Shown here in pieces: positions 8,243-18,960 of a stretch of 64,000 bases of DNA (its first letter is position 1; each line of letters begins with the position of its first letter). Position numbers and translations under genes: made by a program. The notes under the pieces are model-generated. The model saw nothing but the letters and a program-made list of their open reading frames with translations. It ran no database searches and had not been told where the DNA came from. Source of the stretch: Bradyrhizobium zhengyangense (GTDB taxonomy: Bacteria; Pseudomonadota; Alphaproteobacteria; Rhizobiales; Xanthobacteraceae); NCBI RefSeq assembly GCF_022012435.1, contig NZ_JAKLUA010000007.1, positions 248,001 to 312,000 on the forward strand, written 5' to 3'.

Positions 8243-9832
8243 ATGACCAAGCCCAAAGTTCTCATTTCCGACGCGCTCTCGCCCGCCGCCGTGCAGATCT
8301 TCAAAGACCGCGGCGTCGAGGTCGACTTCCAGCCCAATCTCGGCAAGGACAAGGACAAGCTCGCCGAGATCATCTGCAATTACGACGGCCTTGCGATCCG
8401 CTCCGCGACCAAGGCGACCGCCAAGATCCTGGAGAAGGCGACCAACCTCAAGGTGATTGGCCGCGCCGGCATCGGCGTCGACAATGTCGAGATTCCCGCC
8501 GCAACGGCCAAGGGCATCATCGTGATGAACACGCCGTTCGGCAATTCCATCACGACCGCCGAGCACGCGATTACGCTCATGCTGGCACTGGCCCGCGAGA
8601 TCCCGCAGGCCGACGCCTCGACCCAGGCCGGCAAATGGGAGAAGAACCGCTTCATGGGCGTCGAGATCACCGGCAAGGTGCTCGGCGTCGTCGGCTGCGG
8701 CAATATCGGCTCGATCGTTGCCGACCGCGCCCTCGGCCTGCGCATGAAGGTGGTCGCGTTCGATCCGTTCCTGTCGCCCGAGCGCGCCAAGGACATCGGC
8801 GTGGAGAAGGTCGAGCTCGATGACCTCCTGAAGCGCGCCGACTTCATCACGCTGCACACGCCGCTGACCGAGAAGACCAAGAACATCATCGACGCGGCCG
8901 CGATCGCCAAGATGAAGAAGGGCGTGCGCCTGATCAACTGTGCCCGCGGCGGTCTTGTCGACGAGCAGGCCGTGGTCGATGCGCTCAATTCCAAGCATAT
9001 CGCCGGCGCCGCCTTCGACGTCTTCGTCGAGGAGCCTGCGAACACCAACGTGCTGTTCGGCCATCCCAACGTGATCTGCACGCCGCATCTCGGCGCCTCC
9101 ACCACGGAAGCGCAGGAGAACGTCGCGCTGCAGGTCGCCGAGCAGATGTCGGACTATTTGCTCACCGGCGCGATCTCCAACGCGGTGAACTTCCCCTCGA
9201 TCACGGCGGAAGAAGCGCCGAAGCTGAAGCCGTTCATTGCGCTTGCCGAGAAGCTCGGCTCGTTCGCCGGTCAGCTCACCGAGTCAGGCATCCTCAAGGT
9301 CGAGATCACCTATGAGGGCCACGTCGCCGAGATGAAGATCAAGGCGATCACCTCCGCAGTCTTGTCCGGCCTGCTTCGCCCGATGCTGGGCGAGGTCAAC
9401 GTGGTGTCCGCGCCTGTTGTCGCCAAGGAGCGCGGCATGGTCGTGGACGAGATCGTCCGCGCCGCCCAGAGCGACTATGAGAGCCTGATCACCGTGACGG
9501 TCGCGACCGAACGCCAGGAGCGCTCGGTCTCCGGTACCGTCTATCATGACGGCAAGCCGCGCCTGGTCGACATCAAGGGCATCCGCGTCGACGCCGAGTT
9601 CGGCAAGTCGATGATCTACGTCACCAACGAGGACAAGCCGGGCTTCATCGGTAGCTTCGCCGGCCTCCTGGGCGACGCCAAGCTCAACATCGCGACCTTC
9701 CATCTCGGCCGCGTCGAGCAGGGCGGCGACGCCATTGCGCTGGTCGAGGTCGACGGCGCGGTGCCGGCGGACGTCCTCGCCAAGGTGCAGGCACTGCCGC
9801 AGGTCAAGCAGGTCAAGGCGCTGAGGTTCTGA
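8243..9832 (+). CDS. serA: D-3-phosphoglycerate dehydrogenase SerA
   Basis: Catalyses the NAD-dependent first step of serine synthesis, 3-phosphoglycerate to 3-phosphohydroxypyruvate. At 529 aa it is the long type: substrate/NAD domains (about 1-310) with Rossmann motif GVVGCGNIGSIVADRA, catalytic Arg in NCARGGLVDE and His in TPHLGAST; an intervening ASB-type domain (about 315-450); and a C-terminal ACT domain (about 455-525; TNEDKPGFIGSFAGLL) likely to bind serine for feedback control. It is probably in one unit with serC, and a terminator follows. Confidence 0.96.
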   Translation: MTKPKVLISDALSPAAVQIFKDRGVEVDFQPNLGKDKDKLAEIICNYDGLAIRSATKATAKILEKATNLKVIGRAGIGVDNVEIPAATAKGIIVMNTPFGNSITTAEHAITLMLALAREIPQADASTQAGKWEKNRFMGVEITGKVLGVVGCGNIGSIVADRALGLRMKVVAFDPFLSPERAKDIGVEKVELDDLLKRADFITLHTPLTEKTKNIIDAAAIAKMKKGVRLINCARGGLVDEQAVVDALNSKHIAGAAFDVFVEEPANTNVLFGHPNVICTPHLGASTTEAQENVALQVAEQMSDYLLTGAISNAVNFPSITAEEAPKLKPFIALAEKLGSFAGQLTESGILKVEITYEGHVAEMKIKAITSAVLSGLLRPMLGEVNVVSAPVVAKERGMVVDEIVRAAQSDYESLITVTVATERQERSVSGTVYHDGKPRLVDIKGIRVDAEFGKSMIYVTNEDKPGFIGSFAGLLGDAKLNIATFHLGRVEQGGDAIALVEVDGAVPADVLAKVQALPQVKQVKALRF

Positions 9833-9893
9833 GGCCTCCGCTGCGCGCGCGCCCCACGGAATGACGAACATCATATATTCCGACGTGCGGAAC

Positions 9894-9926
9894 AACGCCG
9901 CCCTTCTCGCGAGGGGCGGCGTTTTT
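9894..9926 (+). terminator. Intrinsic terminator after serA
   Basis: AACGCCGCCC (9894-9903) pairs with GGGCGGCGTT (9914-9923), then TTT. It lies about 60 bp behind the serA stop. Confidence 0.85.
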
Positions 9927-10027
9927 GTTGATGCAACGCGGTGCTTTATTTCTCCCGCGATCCCCAAACTTTGTGTACCAATGGCGGTCACGACGCTCCG
10001 TACAATCGTTCGAAAAGGGAGAAAACA

Positions 10028-11200
<1,173 letters not shown>

Positions 11201-11219
11201 TCCGACGCGCAAGAATATG

Positions 11220-11252
11220 AAAGGCACGGCGCCGCAAGCGCCGTGCCTTTTT
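11220..11252 (+). terminator. Intrinsic terminator after thiolase gene
   Basis: Perfect 13-bp stem AAAGGCACGGCGC (11220-11232) / GCGCCGTGCCTTT (11238-11250) with a 5-nt loop and T-tail, 20 bp after the stop. Confidence 0.9.
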
Positions 11253-11475
11253 CGTTGCGCATCCATCCTCACGAAACTATATACGCCCCGTCGGAAAAGG
11301 CAGATTTGGTCTGGTCAGCCCAAATCCTTTCGGTGACGAAAGCTCTGGTCTTTGGCCTTGTGCACGAGATCCCCACGACGAACAGCGGGCGCCATTTGGG
11401 CGCTCAATCGTTCGTCCGTGTGATCCTCGAAGCTCTGGGAACGCTCCGGTCGAACATCGACTCCAGGAGCGTCTC

Positions 11476-13026
11476 ATGCAAACCCAATCCACTGATATCT
11501 ATGACGTCATCATTGCCGGTGCCGGCCCTGTCGGCCTGTTTCTCGCCTGCGAATTGCGGCTCGCAGGTCGCTCGGTGCTCGTGCTCGAGCAAGCGCAAGA
11601 TCCGCATTCGGCGCTGAAGCAGCTCCCGTTCGGCCTGCGTGGCCTGTCTGTCACGACGACCGAGGCCTTTCACCGGCGCGGCTTGCTCGACGAGATCGTC
11701 GCCGCGCAGCGCGCAAAGTCAGGCGCGATCAAGAGTGTCGCGCACTGGATGCAGCAGACGCGACGGCCCGCCGGTCACTTCGCCGGCATCCAGTTCTTCG
11801 AGGACGATGTCGATGCCACGAAATGGTCCTGGCGCCTGCCGACGCTGGCCGAAGCCGGCGTCGCGGTCGACATGGACACGCTCGAAACCGTATTGGCCGT
11901 GCGCGCATGCAGCCTGGGCGTCGACATCCTCAGGGGATTTGGCGTCGCCGCCATTGCCGCCTCGGACGACGACGTCACCGTGCAGGCGGCCGGCGCGACG
12001 TTTCGCGGACGTTGGCTGGTCGGCTGCGATGGCGGCCGCAGCATAGTGCGCAAGGCCTGCGGATTCGATTTCGTCGGCACCGACCCTGAATTCACCGGCT
12101 ATTCCATCGACGTCGAGCTCGCCGATCCGGAGAAACTCAAGCCAGGCCGCAATTACACGTCGACGGGCATGTACACTTATGCGGTATCAGGCACGATCGC
12201 GATGGTCGATTTCGACGGCGGCCTGTTCCACCGGAGCGCGCCTGTTGCGCGCGAGCATGTGCAAGACGTGCTGCGCCGCGTCTCCTGCACGGACGTCACC
12301 ATTACAAGCCTTCGCTTTGCCGCGACCTGGACCGACCGCGCCCGCCAGGTGACGGCCTATCGCAAGAGACGCGTGCTGCTCGCGGGCGATGCCGCGCACA
12401 TCCATTCGCCGCTGGGCGGGCAGGGGCTCAATCTCGGTCTCGGCGATGCCATGAACCTCGGCTGGAAGCTGGCCGCGACGATCTCCGGCCACGCGCCGAG
12501 CAATCTCCTCGATAGCTATTCGCGGGAGCGACATCCCGTCGGCGCACAAATCCTCGATTGGTCGCGCGCGCAGGTCGCGATCATGCGGCCGACGCCTGCG
12601 ACCCGCGCGCTCCAGGCGGTCATCCGCGATCTGATCGCAACCGGCGATGGCGCGACCTATTTCGCCGAACGCATCCGCGGCGTTGCGCTCCGCTACGATC
12701 TCGACGGCCGCCATCCGCTCGTCGGGCGCAGTGTTCCCGATTTCGAACTCTCTGACGGCACGACGGTCGGAGAAAATCTCAGAGAGGCGAAAGGGCTCTT
12801 GCTGGACTTCGACATGCGCCAATCGCTTCAAGCGCTTGCGAGCGGCTGGAGCGACCGGATTGCGTATCTTGCGGGCGCGCCGCGGGATCGGCTGGGCCTG
12901 AGCGCGGTGCTGGTGCGTCCCGATGGCTTTGTCGCCTGGGCCAGCGACGGCGCGCCCGATGATGACGACGCCGCCCAAGCCGCGTCGCGCTGGTTCGGCG
13001 AACCCCCGACGCGCGGATGTCCTTGA
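11476..13026 (+). CDS. FAD-dependent aromatic-ring monooxygenase (PHBH type)
   Basis: 516-aa flavoprotein hydroxylase of the p-hydroxybenzoate hydroxylase/TfdB superfamily. The FAD ADP-binding motif GAGPVG is at about residues 14-19, the DG motif is in VGCDGGRS (about 180) and the FAD-ribityl motif is in LLAGDAAHIHSPLGGQGLN (about 305). A C-terminal thioredoxin-like domain (about 400-516) is typical of phenol hydroxylase-like members. The substrate cannot be read from sequence. CAGGAG precedes the ATG. An ACGCTCC / GGAGCGT inverted repeat lies just upstream and could mask the ribosome site. Confidence 0.85.
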   Translation: MQTQSTDIYDVIIAGAGPVGLFLACELRLAGRSVLVLEQAQDPHSALKQLPFGLRGLSVTTTEAFHRRGLLDEIVAAQRAKSGAIKSVAHWMQQTRRPAGHFAGIQFFEDDVDATKWSWRLPTLAEAGVAVDMDTLETVLAVRACSLGVDILRGFGVAAIAASDDDVTVQAAGATFRGRWLVGCDGGRSIVRKACGFDFVGTDPEFTGYSIDVELADPEKLKPGRNYTSTGMYTYAVSGTIAMVDFDGGLFHRSAPVAREHVQDVLRRVSCTDVTITSLRFAATWTDRARQVTAYRKRRVLLAGDAAHIHSPLGGQGLNLGLGDAMNLGWKLAATISGHAPSNLLDSYSRERHPVGAQILDWSRAQVAIMRPTPATRALQAVIRDLIATGDGATYFAERIRGVALRYDLDGRHPLVGRSVPDFELSDGTTVGENLREAKGLLLDFDMRQSLQALASGWSDRIAYLAGAPRDRLGLSAVLVRPDGFVAWASDGAPDDDDAAQAASRWFGEPPTRGCP

Positions 13027-13034
13027 GTCTTGTT

Positions 13035-13080
13035 ATGCACTCCGGCGTGCATTTTGTCATAATACACGTAGTCCTACGTG
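13035..13080. promoter_or_regulatory. Two perfect inverted repeats upstream of the chemoreceptor
   Basis: ATGCAC (13035-13040) / GTGCAT (13047-13052), and CACGTAG (13065-13071) / CTACGTG (13074-13080), flanking CATAAT-like promoter sequence. They lie 80-120 bp before the chemoreceptor start and look like regulator sites; the first could also end the monooxygenase transcript. Confidence 0.35.
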
Positions 13081-13156
13081 CCCGCAAATTAACGGAAGTT
13101 TTTATGCATTAGCGCCTCATAAACCGCATCTGTCACCAACCGGCTTTGCGATCACG

Positions 13157-15130
13157 ATGCGGCTTTTCTCTCTGCGACTCACTCACAAGATTATTGCGAT
13201 CGGCGTCATTGGCGTCGTCGGCGTCGCCCTGATCGGCGGCATTCATCTCTACGGCGAGCGCGCGATGGGAATCTCGCGCGACGCCGCCGAGAAAGCGCGC
13301 ACCGTCTTCGAGCTGAACAGCAGGATCGCGGTCGAGCTGCTGGAGGCGCGCCGCGCCGAGAAGGATTTCCTGCTGCGCAGCGACCCCGCCCGCGCGCAGC
13401 GCCAGGTCGAGATCTCGCGGCAGGTCGCGCTGGACATCGAGACGCTGCGCGGCAAGATCGTGGCGCTCGGCAAGCCCGAGCTGGCGCAGAAGATCGACGC
13501 GATGAACGCGTCGCTGAAGACCTATCAGGCGCACTTCGCCGCAGTGGTCGAGGAGCGGCAGCGCCTCGGGCTGGACGAGAATTCAGGCCTCGAAGGCCGC
13601 CTGCGCGGTTCCGTCCACGAGATCGAAAGCAAGGTCGATCAGTTGCACGATGCCCCGCTCAAGGTGATCATGCTGATGATGCGCCGGCATGAGAAGGATT
13701 TCATGCTGCGTCGCGACGCCAAATATGGCGGCGAGATGAAGAAGCGCGCATCCGAATTCCTCGCCGGTATCGATGCCGGCGCGATTCCCGATGCCGCGAA
13801 GGCCGAGCTGCGGCAGAAGCTCTCCGACTATCAGCGCGACTTTTCCGCCTGGATGGAGACCGCGCTCAAGCTCGCGAGCGAGTTGAAGGCGATGTCGGAG
13901 GCGTTCTCGACCGTCGAGCCCGTCATCGAGCAGGTCTCGAAATCGGTCGACAGCATCCGCCTCGAAGCCGACAAGCAGAACGACGCCGAGCGCGAGGGCA
14001 TCCAGTTCTGGATCGCCATTGCCATCGCGCTGATCGCGGCGGGCGTGCTCGGCCTCGGTGCCTTCATCGGCCGTTCGGTCGCAAAGCCGCTGTCGGCGAT
14101 GCGGGCGGCGATGATCGAGCTCGCCAACGGCAATTTCGCCGTCGTGCTGCCCGGCCTCGGCCGTCCCGACGAGATCGGCGAGATCGCGCAGGCCGTCGAG
14201 ACCTTCAAGATCAACGCCGAGCAGAAGGCGCGCGAGGAGGCGGAGGAGAAGGCGCGGCAGGACAAGCTCGCCGCCGAGCGGCGCCGCGCCGACATGATCA
14301 GGATGGCCGACGATTTCGAGGGCGCGATCGGCGAGATCGTCGAGACGGTGTCCTCGGCCGCAACCGAGCTCGAGGCATCGGCAACATCGCTGACGACGAC
14401 CGCGGGCCGGTCGACCGAGCTCGCCGCGCTGGTCGAGGCCGCCTCGGAAGAGGCCGCCACCAACGTGCAGTCGGTGGCCTCAGCCGCAGAAGAGCTGACC
14501 GCCTCCGTCAACGAGATCAGCCGCCAGGTGCAGGCCTCCGCGCGCATCGCCGGCGAGGCGGTCAGCCAGGCCGGCCACACCAACGATCGCGTCGGCGAAT
14601 TGTCGAAGGCGGCGGCCCGCATCGGCGATGTCGTCGAGCTCATCAATGCGATCGCAGGCCAGACCAATCTCCTGGCGCTGAACGCCACCATCGAGGCCGC
14701 GCGTGCAGGCGAGGCCGGGCGCGGCTTTGCGGTGGTCGCTTCGGAAGTGAAGGCGCTCGCCGAGCAGACCGCGAAGGCGACAGGCGAGATCGGTCAGCAG
14801 ATCGCGAGCATCCAGGGCGCGACCAACGAGTCCGTCGATGCGATCAGGACCATCGGCGGCACCATCGAGCGGCTGTCCGAGATCTCCTCCACCATCGCGG
14901 CCGCGGTCGAGCAGCAGGGCGCCGCAACCGGCGAGATCTCGCGCAACGTGCAGAGTGCGGCGGCCGGCACCACGCAGGTCAGCGCCAATATCAGCAATGT
15001 CCGGCAGGGCGCGACCGAGACCGGCTCGGCCTCCGCGCAAGTGCTCTCCGCAGCGCAATCGCTCTCGAGCGACAGCAACCGCCTCAAATTCGAGGTCGGC
15101 AAGTTCCTCGATACGGTGCGCGCGGCTTAG
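13157..15130 (+). CDS. Methyl-accepting chemotaxis protein with HBM-type sensor
   Basis: 657-aa inner-membrane chemoreceptor. TM1 (about 12-32) is followed by a periplasmic helical sensor (about 40-280) with paired motifs AEKDFLLR and RRHEKDFMLR, typical of the helical bimodular (HBM) domain that binds small organic acids in other bacteria. TM2 (about 285-307), HAMP (about 308-365) and a signalling domain with the conserved tip (QTNLLALNATIEAARAGE..GFAVVA) follow. There is no C-terminal CheR-tethering pentapeptide. The ATG at 13157 is chosen because it opens the TM1 basic leader; longer frames run into the previous gene. Its stop overlaps the convergent kinase stop. Confidence 0.9.
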   Translation: MRLFSLRLTHKIIAIGVIGVVGVALIGGIHLYGERAMGISRDAAEKARTVFELNSRIAVELLEARRAEKDFLLRSDPARAQRQVEISRQVALDIETLRGKIVALGKPELAQKIDAMNASLKTYQAHFAAVVEERQRLGLDENSGLEGRLRGSVHEIESKVDQLHDAPLKVIMLMMRRHEKDFMLRRDAKYGGEMKKRASEFLAGIDAGAIPDAAKAELRQKLSDYQRDFSAWMETALKLASELKAMSEAFSTVEPVIEQVSKSVDSIRLEADKQNDAEREGIQFWIAIAIALIAAGVLGLGAFIGRSVAKPLSAMRAAMIELANGNFAVVLPGLGRPDEIGEIAQAVETFKINAEQKAREEAEEKARQDKLAAERRRADMIRMADDFEGAIGEIVETVSSAATELEASATSLTTTAGRSTELAALVEAASEEAATNVQSVASAAEELTASVNEISRQVQASARIAGEAVSQAGHTNDRVGELSKAAARIGDVVELINAIAGQTNLLALNATIEAARAGEAGRGFAVVASEVKALAEQTAKATGEIGQQIASIQGATNESVDAIRTIGGTIERLSEISSTIAAAVEQQGAATGEISRNVQSAAAGTTQVSANISNVRQGATETGSASAQVLSAAQSLSSDSNRLKFEVGKFLDTVRAA

Positions 15131-18100
15131 GCCCGCGCCGTCGCCGGCGCGAAGGTCACCTCGATCAGCGTGCCCTGGCCGGCGCTCTTGATGTTGAACT
15201 GGGCGCGGTTGGCTTCGACGAGCGCTTTCGTCAGCGACAGGCTGAGCGCGGAATTGTCCGCGGCATCGCCGGGCGGCGGCGTGCGGAACGGCTCCATCGC
15301 GGCGGCGACTTCCTGGTCGCTGAGGCCGTGGCCGGTATCCCTGATGCGAAGCGCCACCTCGCCGCGGTCGTTGAGCGCGGTGGAGACGATTACCTGGCCG
15401 CCGGCGCTGGCAAGCCGGATCGAGTTCGAGATCAGGTTCATCGTCACCTGCCGCAGCGCGCGCGCATCCGCCGCCACCTGCGGCAGCGCATGCGCGAGCG
15501 AGGTGCGGATGATGATGCGCTCGCGATTGGCCTGCGGCTGCATCACGGTGACACAGGCCTCGACCATGTCGTTGAGGTTGAGATTGGCAAAGCTGAGATC
15601 GAGCTTGCCGGTCTCGATCCGCGACAGCTCCAGGAGATCGTCGATGATGGTGATCACCCGCTCGCCGGAGGCGCGGATGTCCTTCATGTATTCGCCGTAG
15701 CGCTCGTTGCCCAGCGAACCAAATCGTTCGGAGATCATCACCTCCGCAAAGCCGATGATGGCGTTGAGCGGCGTGCGGATCTCGTGGCTGATCCGCGCCA
15801 GCATGTCGGCCTTGGCATTGGCTGCGCCGTCGACCAGGCGCCGCGCCTTCGTCAGCTCGCTCTCGCCCTTCTTGGCCTGCGACAGGTCGCGGAACACGGC
15901 GAAGAAGTTCGGGCCGTCGGGCCGGGTGCGGCCCATGATCATCGCCAGCGGCAGCACGCCGCCCTTCTTCTCGCGGCCCAGCACTTCGCGGCCGTGATCG
16001 AGCAGGCTTGCGATATCCTGGCTCTTCAGGCTCTCGAGATAGTCGAGCACGATCTGCTGGCTCTCCGGCGCGAACAGCGTCAGCAAATTCAGCTGCATCA
16101 GCGCCTCGCCGTCATAGCCGAACAGCGCCTCGGCGCTGCGGTTGCAGGCGTGGATATTGCCTTCGGCATCGAACATCACGATGCCCTCGGCGGTGGTGTC
16201 GAGGATCGCGGCGAGATCTTCCGCGTCGGCATCGCCGACATCAGGCTCGGGCGCGAACAGCACGGGCTCGTCGACGTCGGTCTCGGTGGCAACGGGTGGC
16301 GCGGCCACCGGTGCCACGACGACCGGCGCGGCGACGACAGCATGCGGCAGCGCGCAGATCAGCGCATGCGCGCTGGCGCCGTCCCAGTCGATCGTGTGCA
16401 GATGCGCTTCGGTCGTCGCCAGTGGCTGCTCGCCATTGGGAAGTGCAGCGCTGATCGTCACCGGCGTGCCGGATTGCGATGTGCTGCTCGCGGCGGAAAC
16501 GCCCGGCTCGACATAGAGCGCATCGAGCCCGCCGGCATCTTCCAGCGCACCAAGGCTGGCATAGCCCATGCGGTTGAGGAACGCGGCATTGGCGTAGAGC
16601 AGGCGATCGAGCCGGTAGATCAGTATCCCTGAGGGAATGAGATCCAGCAGCGCGCGGTCGCGCGAGCTGTGGCCATAGGCGGGCGGTGCGGGCTCGCTCA
16701 GCCATTCGGCCGCGGCCGGCGGCGCCTCGAGCTCCGAGATCAACGGCTCCGATATCTCAGGTTCTTGCGGCATCGCCGCGTCAGGCGCGATCTCGTCCGC
16801 CGGCGGCTCGGCGCTATCAGAGGCGATCTGCTCACGCTCGCGTTCGAGCCGCTCGGACAATTGCCGCGCCAGCTCGTTGAACGCGCTGTTCTCGACCGGC
16901 GTCAGCGTCGGCGATCTCTGGTCGGCTGATGACCTGAGGTCATTAGCTGACCTGGGATCACCCGGTGCGCGGAATGGCACGACATTCGGAGGCGTTTCCA
17001 CTGGCGTTTCCGGCTCGGTTGGGTGTGAATTCGCTTCGGTGAAAAGTGCGGGCGGTTCGGATTCGATTGCGGCGGGCGGCTCAGGCTCAGGCGGCGGCTC
17101 GACCGGCGGAGGCGGCGCCTCCGTCTCCACCTTGGCCTCCGGTTCAGGCTCAGGCTCAGGCTCGACCACATCGGCCGACAGGCCCTGTGCAGCGACCGGC
17201 TCGCTGAACAATTCATATCGCCTGAGCGCATCGAGCCGGTTCAGCCCGTCGAGATCGCGGCAGACGCCAAAACCCTTGAAGCCGGCAAAGTTGCGCGCGC
17301 GGTCATAGACCGGCAGGCCGGCCAGCTCGACCGGCAGATGCTCGCCGCCATCGGCCGGCCAGTTCACGGTGATGCCGGCCCAGGTGTCGTGGCTTTCAAG
17401 CGCCTGCGCGACGCGGCCGTCAGGATCCAGCGCAAATTCCTCTGATATCTCGCGCCAGGGCCGGCCGAAGCCGGCCGCGGTGTGCGCGCCCATCAGGCGG
17501 ATGATTTCGTCCGAGCCCAGCACAAAGCGGCCCTGCGCATCCATCTGCCACAGGAAGCGCAGCGGATGCTGGCGCGGTGTCTCAGCAGGGGCAGACCGCG
17601 TCTCCGCGTGTCCGGGCGGCTCGACCATGGCGCTCGTGATCGGCGCCGGTTGCGGCGGCACGATGGCTGCGGGCGGGTTTTCAACGATAGTTTCCGGCGC
17701 GGCTTCGATCGGTTGCGCGATGGTTTCGGGCGCGGGTGCTTCAGCGTCCTTCACGGCGTCCTGGATCGAGACGATCTCCGTCGCCGCGTGTGCTTCCGGC
17801 TCGGGCGTCGCGGCGAGCGGCGGTGCCGGCGTCTCGTCCGGCTCAGTAAACGGATCGAACATTGCGATCCCGGCATCGGGCCCGTGCGCCGGCGCTGTTG
17901 CGACGGGCGGCGCGGGCTCAGCCACTGGTTCGGGAGCATGCTCCATCTCAGGCGCCGCGACCTGCGCGCTATGTTGCACGCTCTCCGCCGCAGGCTCAGC
18001 ATGCGCCACCGTCGGCTCGATCAGCGCAACCAGCCCGACATCGGCGCCGACGCCGACCCGCTGCAGCACCATCTTGCCGATGCCAACAGGCAACTCGGCG

Positions 18101-18657
18101 CGGCCCTTCGCCAGCGCCTCGTTGCGCGCCTGGTCGAGGCCGGCCTCGCCGAGATCGCGAAAGCCGAGCAGGGAGCGCGCCGCTTCGCTGGCGCCGGCGA
18201 ACATGCCGTCAGGTGCGAATGCCGCCATCGGCATTGTCGCGCCGTCGACGAGACGATGCAGCCGCTCGACCAGCGGCATGCTGCGCGAAGCGCCGTTCAT
18301 CGCGCTGACGAGCACGCCGGAAGAGCCATCGGAAAAGTCGAGCCGCGCGCAGGCGCAGGTCATCAGCGTGCCGAGCCCGGCGCCGAAGCCGCGCATCCGC
18401 TCCAGCCTCACGCTGCCGCCGCCCGGCAGCCGGTGTGCGAGACGGACGATCTGGCGGCGATGGCCGTCGGCGGGGCCGAAGGTCTTTTGCGCGAGAGCAG
18501 CCGCGTTAGCCGCGCCGAAGAATTTGGCGCCGACCGCATTGGCCCACAGCACGCGCGAACCATCGGGCGACCACAGCCACGCCGGCAGGGGGGACGTCGC
18601 GTGCACGGACAGCCTGGGATCGCCGACGCCCCGCAACTGGAAATCCGAATTCGTCAT
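15127..18657 (-). CDS. Large PAS sensor histidine kinase, PdhS/PleC-like
   Basis: 1176-aa cytoplasmic kinase (no membrane segments seen). An N-terminal PAS-like region (about 15-250) leads to a long Pro/Ala/Glu-rich linker. At least three PAS domains follow, one starting FLWQMDAQGRFVLGS, one LIPSGILIYRLDRLL and one TTAEGIVMFDAEGNI. The dimerisation helix ISHEIRTPLNAIIGFAEVM holds the phospho-His, and this helix with the following FGSLGNERYGEYMKDI resembles the PleC/DivJ/PdhS cell-cycle kinases. The N-box Asn (NLISNS) and G1 Asp (DTGHG) remain, but the ATP-lid glycine box reads NSALSLSLTKAL instead of GTGLGLPLTKAL. A 6-bp repeat (17141-17163) encodes an EPEPEPE run. ATG at 18657; a near-CtrA box lies 60 bp upstream. 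Confidence 0.88.
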   Translation of the reverse strand: MTNSDFQLRGVGDPRLSVHATSPLPAWLWSPDGSRVLWANAVGAKFFGAANAAALAQKTFGPADGHRRQIVRLAHRLPGGGSVRLERMRGFGAGLGTLMTCACARLDFSDGSSGVLVSAMNGASRSMPLVERLHRLVDGATMPMAAFAPDGMFAGASEAARSLLGFRDLGEAGLDQARNEALAKGRAELPVGIGKMVLQRVGVGADVGLVALIEPTVAHAEPAAESVQHSAQVAAPEMEHAPEPVAEPAPPVATAPAHGPDAGIAMFDPFTEPDETPAPPLAATPEPEAHAATEIVSIQDAVKDAEAPAPETIAQPIEAAPETIVENPPAAIVPPQPAPITSAMVEPPGHAETRSAPAETPRQHPLRFLWQMDAQGRFVLGSDEIIRLMGAHTAAGFGRPWREISEEFALDPDGRVAQALESHDTWAGITVNWPADGGEHLPVELAGLPVYDRARNFAGFKGFGVCRDLDGLNRLDALRRYELFSEPVAAQGLSADVVEPEPEPEPEAKVETEAPPPPVEPPPEPEPPAAIESEPPALFTEANSHPTEPETPVETPPNVVPFRAPGDPRSANDLRSSADQRSPTLTPVENSAFNELARQLSERLEREREQIASDSAEPPADEIAPDAAMPQEPEISEPLISELEAPPAAAEWLSEPAPPAYGHSSRDRALLDLIPSGILIYRLDRLLYANAAFLNRMGYASLGALEDAGGLDALYVEPGVSAASSTSQSGTPVTISAALPNGEQPLATTEAHLHTIDWDGASAHALICALPHAVVAAPVVVAPVAAPPVATETDVDEPVLFAPEPDVGDADAEDLAAILDTTAEGIVMFDAEGNIHACNRSAEALFGYDGEALMQLNLLTLFAPESQQIVLDYLESLKSQDIASLLDHGREVLGREKKGGVLPLAMIMGRTRPDGPNFFAVFRDLSQAKKGESELTKARRLVDGAANAKADMLARISHEIRTPLNAIIGFAEVMISERFGSLGNERYGEYMKDIRASGERVITIIDDLLELSRIETGKLDLSFANLNLNDMVEACVTVMQPQANRERIIIRTSLAHALPQVAADARALRQVTMNLISNSIRLASAGGQVIVSTALNDRGEVALRIRDTGHGLSDQEVAAAMEPFRTPPPGDAADNSALSLSLTKALVEANRAQFNIKSAGQGTLIEVTFAPATARA

Positions 18658-18716
18658 CCGACCGGCTTCAACTCTTCGCGCCACGCTTCACGTCAGGTCC
18701 GCCGGGAATGGCAGCC

Positions 18717-18731
18717 TTAAGAAAGGGTTAC
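18717..18731. promoter_or_regulatory. Near-consensus CtrA box upstream of PdhS-like kinase
   Basis: TTAA (18717-18720), seven bases, TTAC (18728-18731): one mismatch to TTAA-N7-TTAA. It is 60 bp before the kinase ATG on the opposite strand. Confidence 0.3.
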
Positions 18732-18960
18732 TATCGCCCGCAGGCGCGGGCAGGTCCACGCCCGGACCTTAACGGGGGCGTCCTAAAGCCGCGATAACCT
18801 TAATGTGGCCGAACCCGCAAGACGCCCGATCGTTGCATCCGCAGGATTCGCGAGGAGCCGGCGTCATCTAGGCAATACCGTCCAGGTTTACCCTCACGCC
18901 GGGCGAGGGGACCGGCCGAAACGGCCGGCAAACCAGCAAGCACGACCAGGAGCAGCAGGC

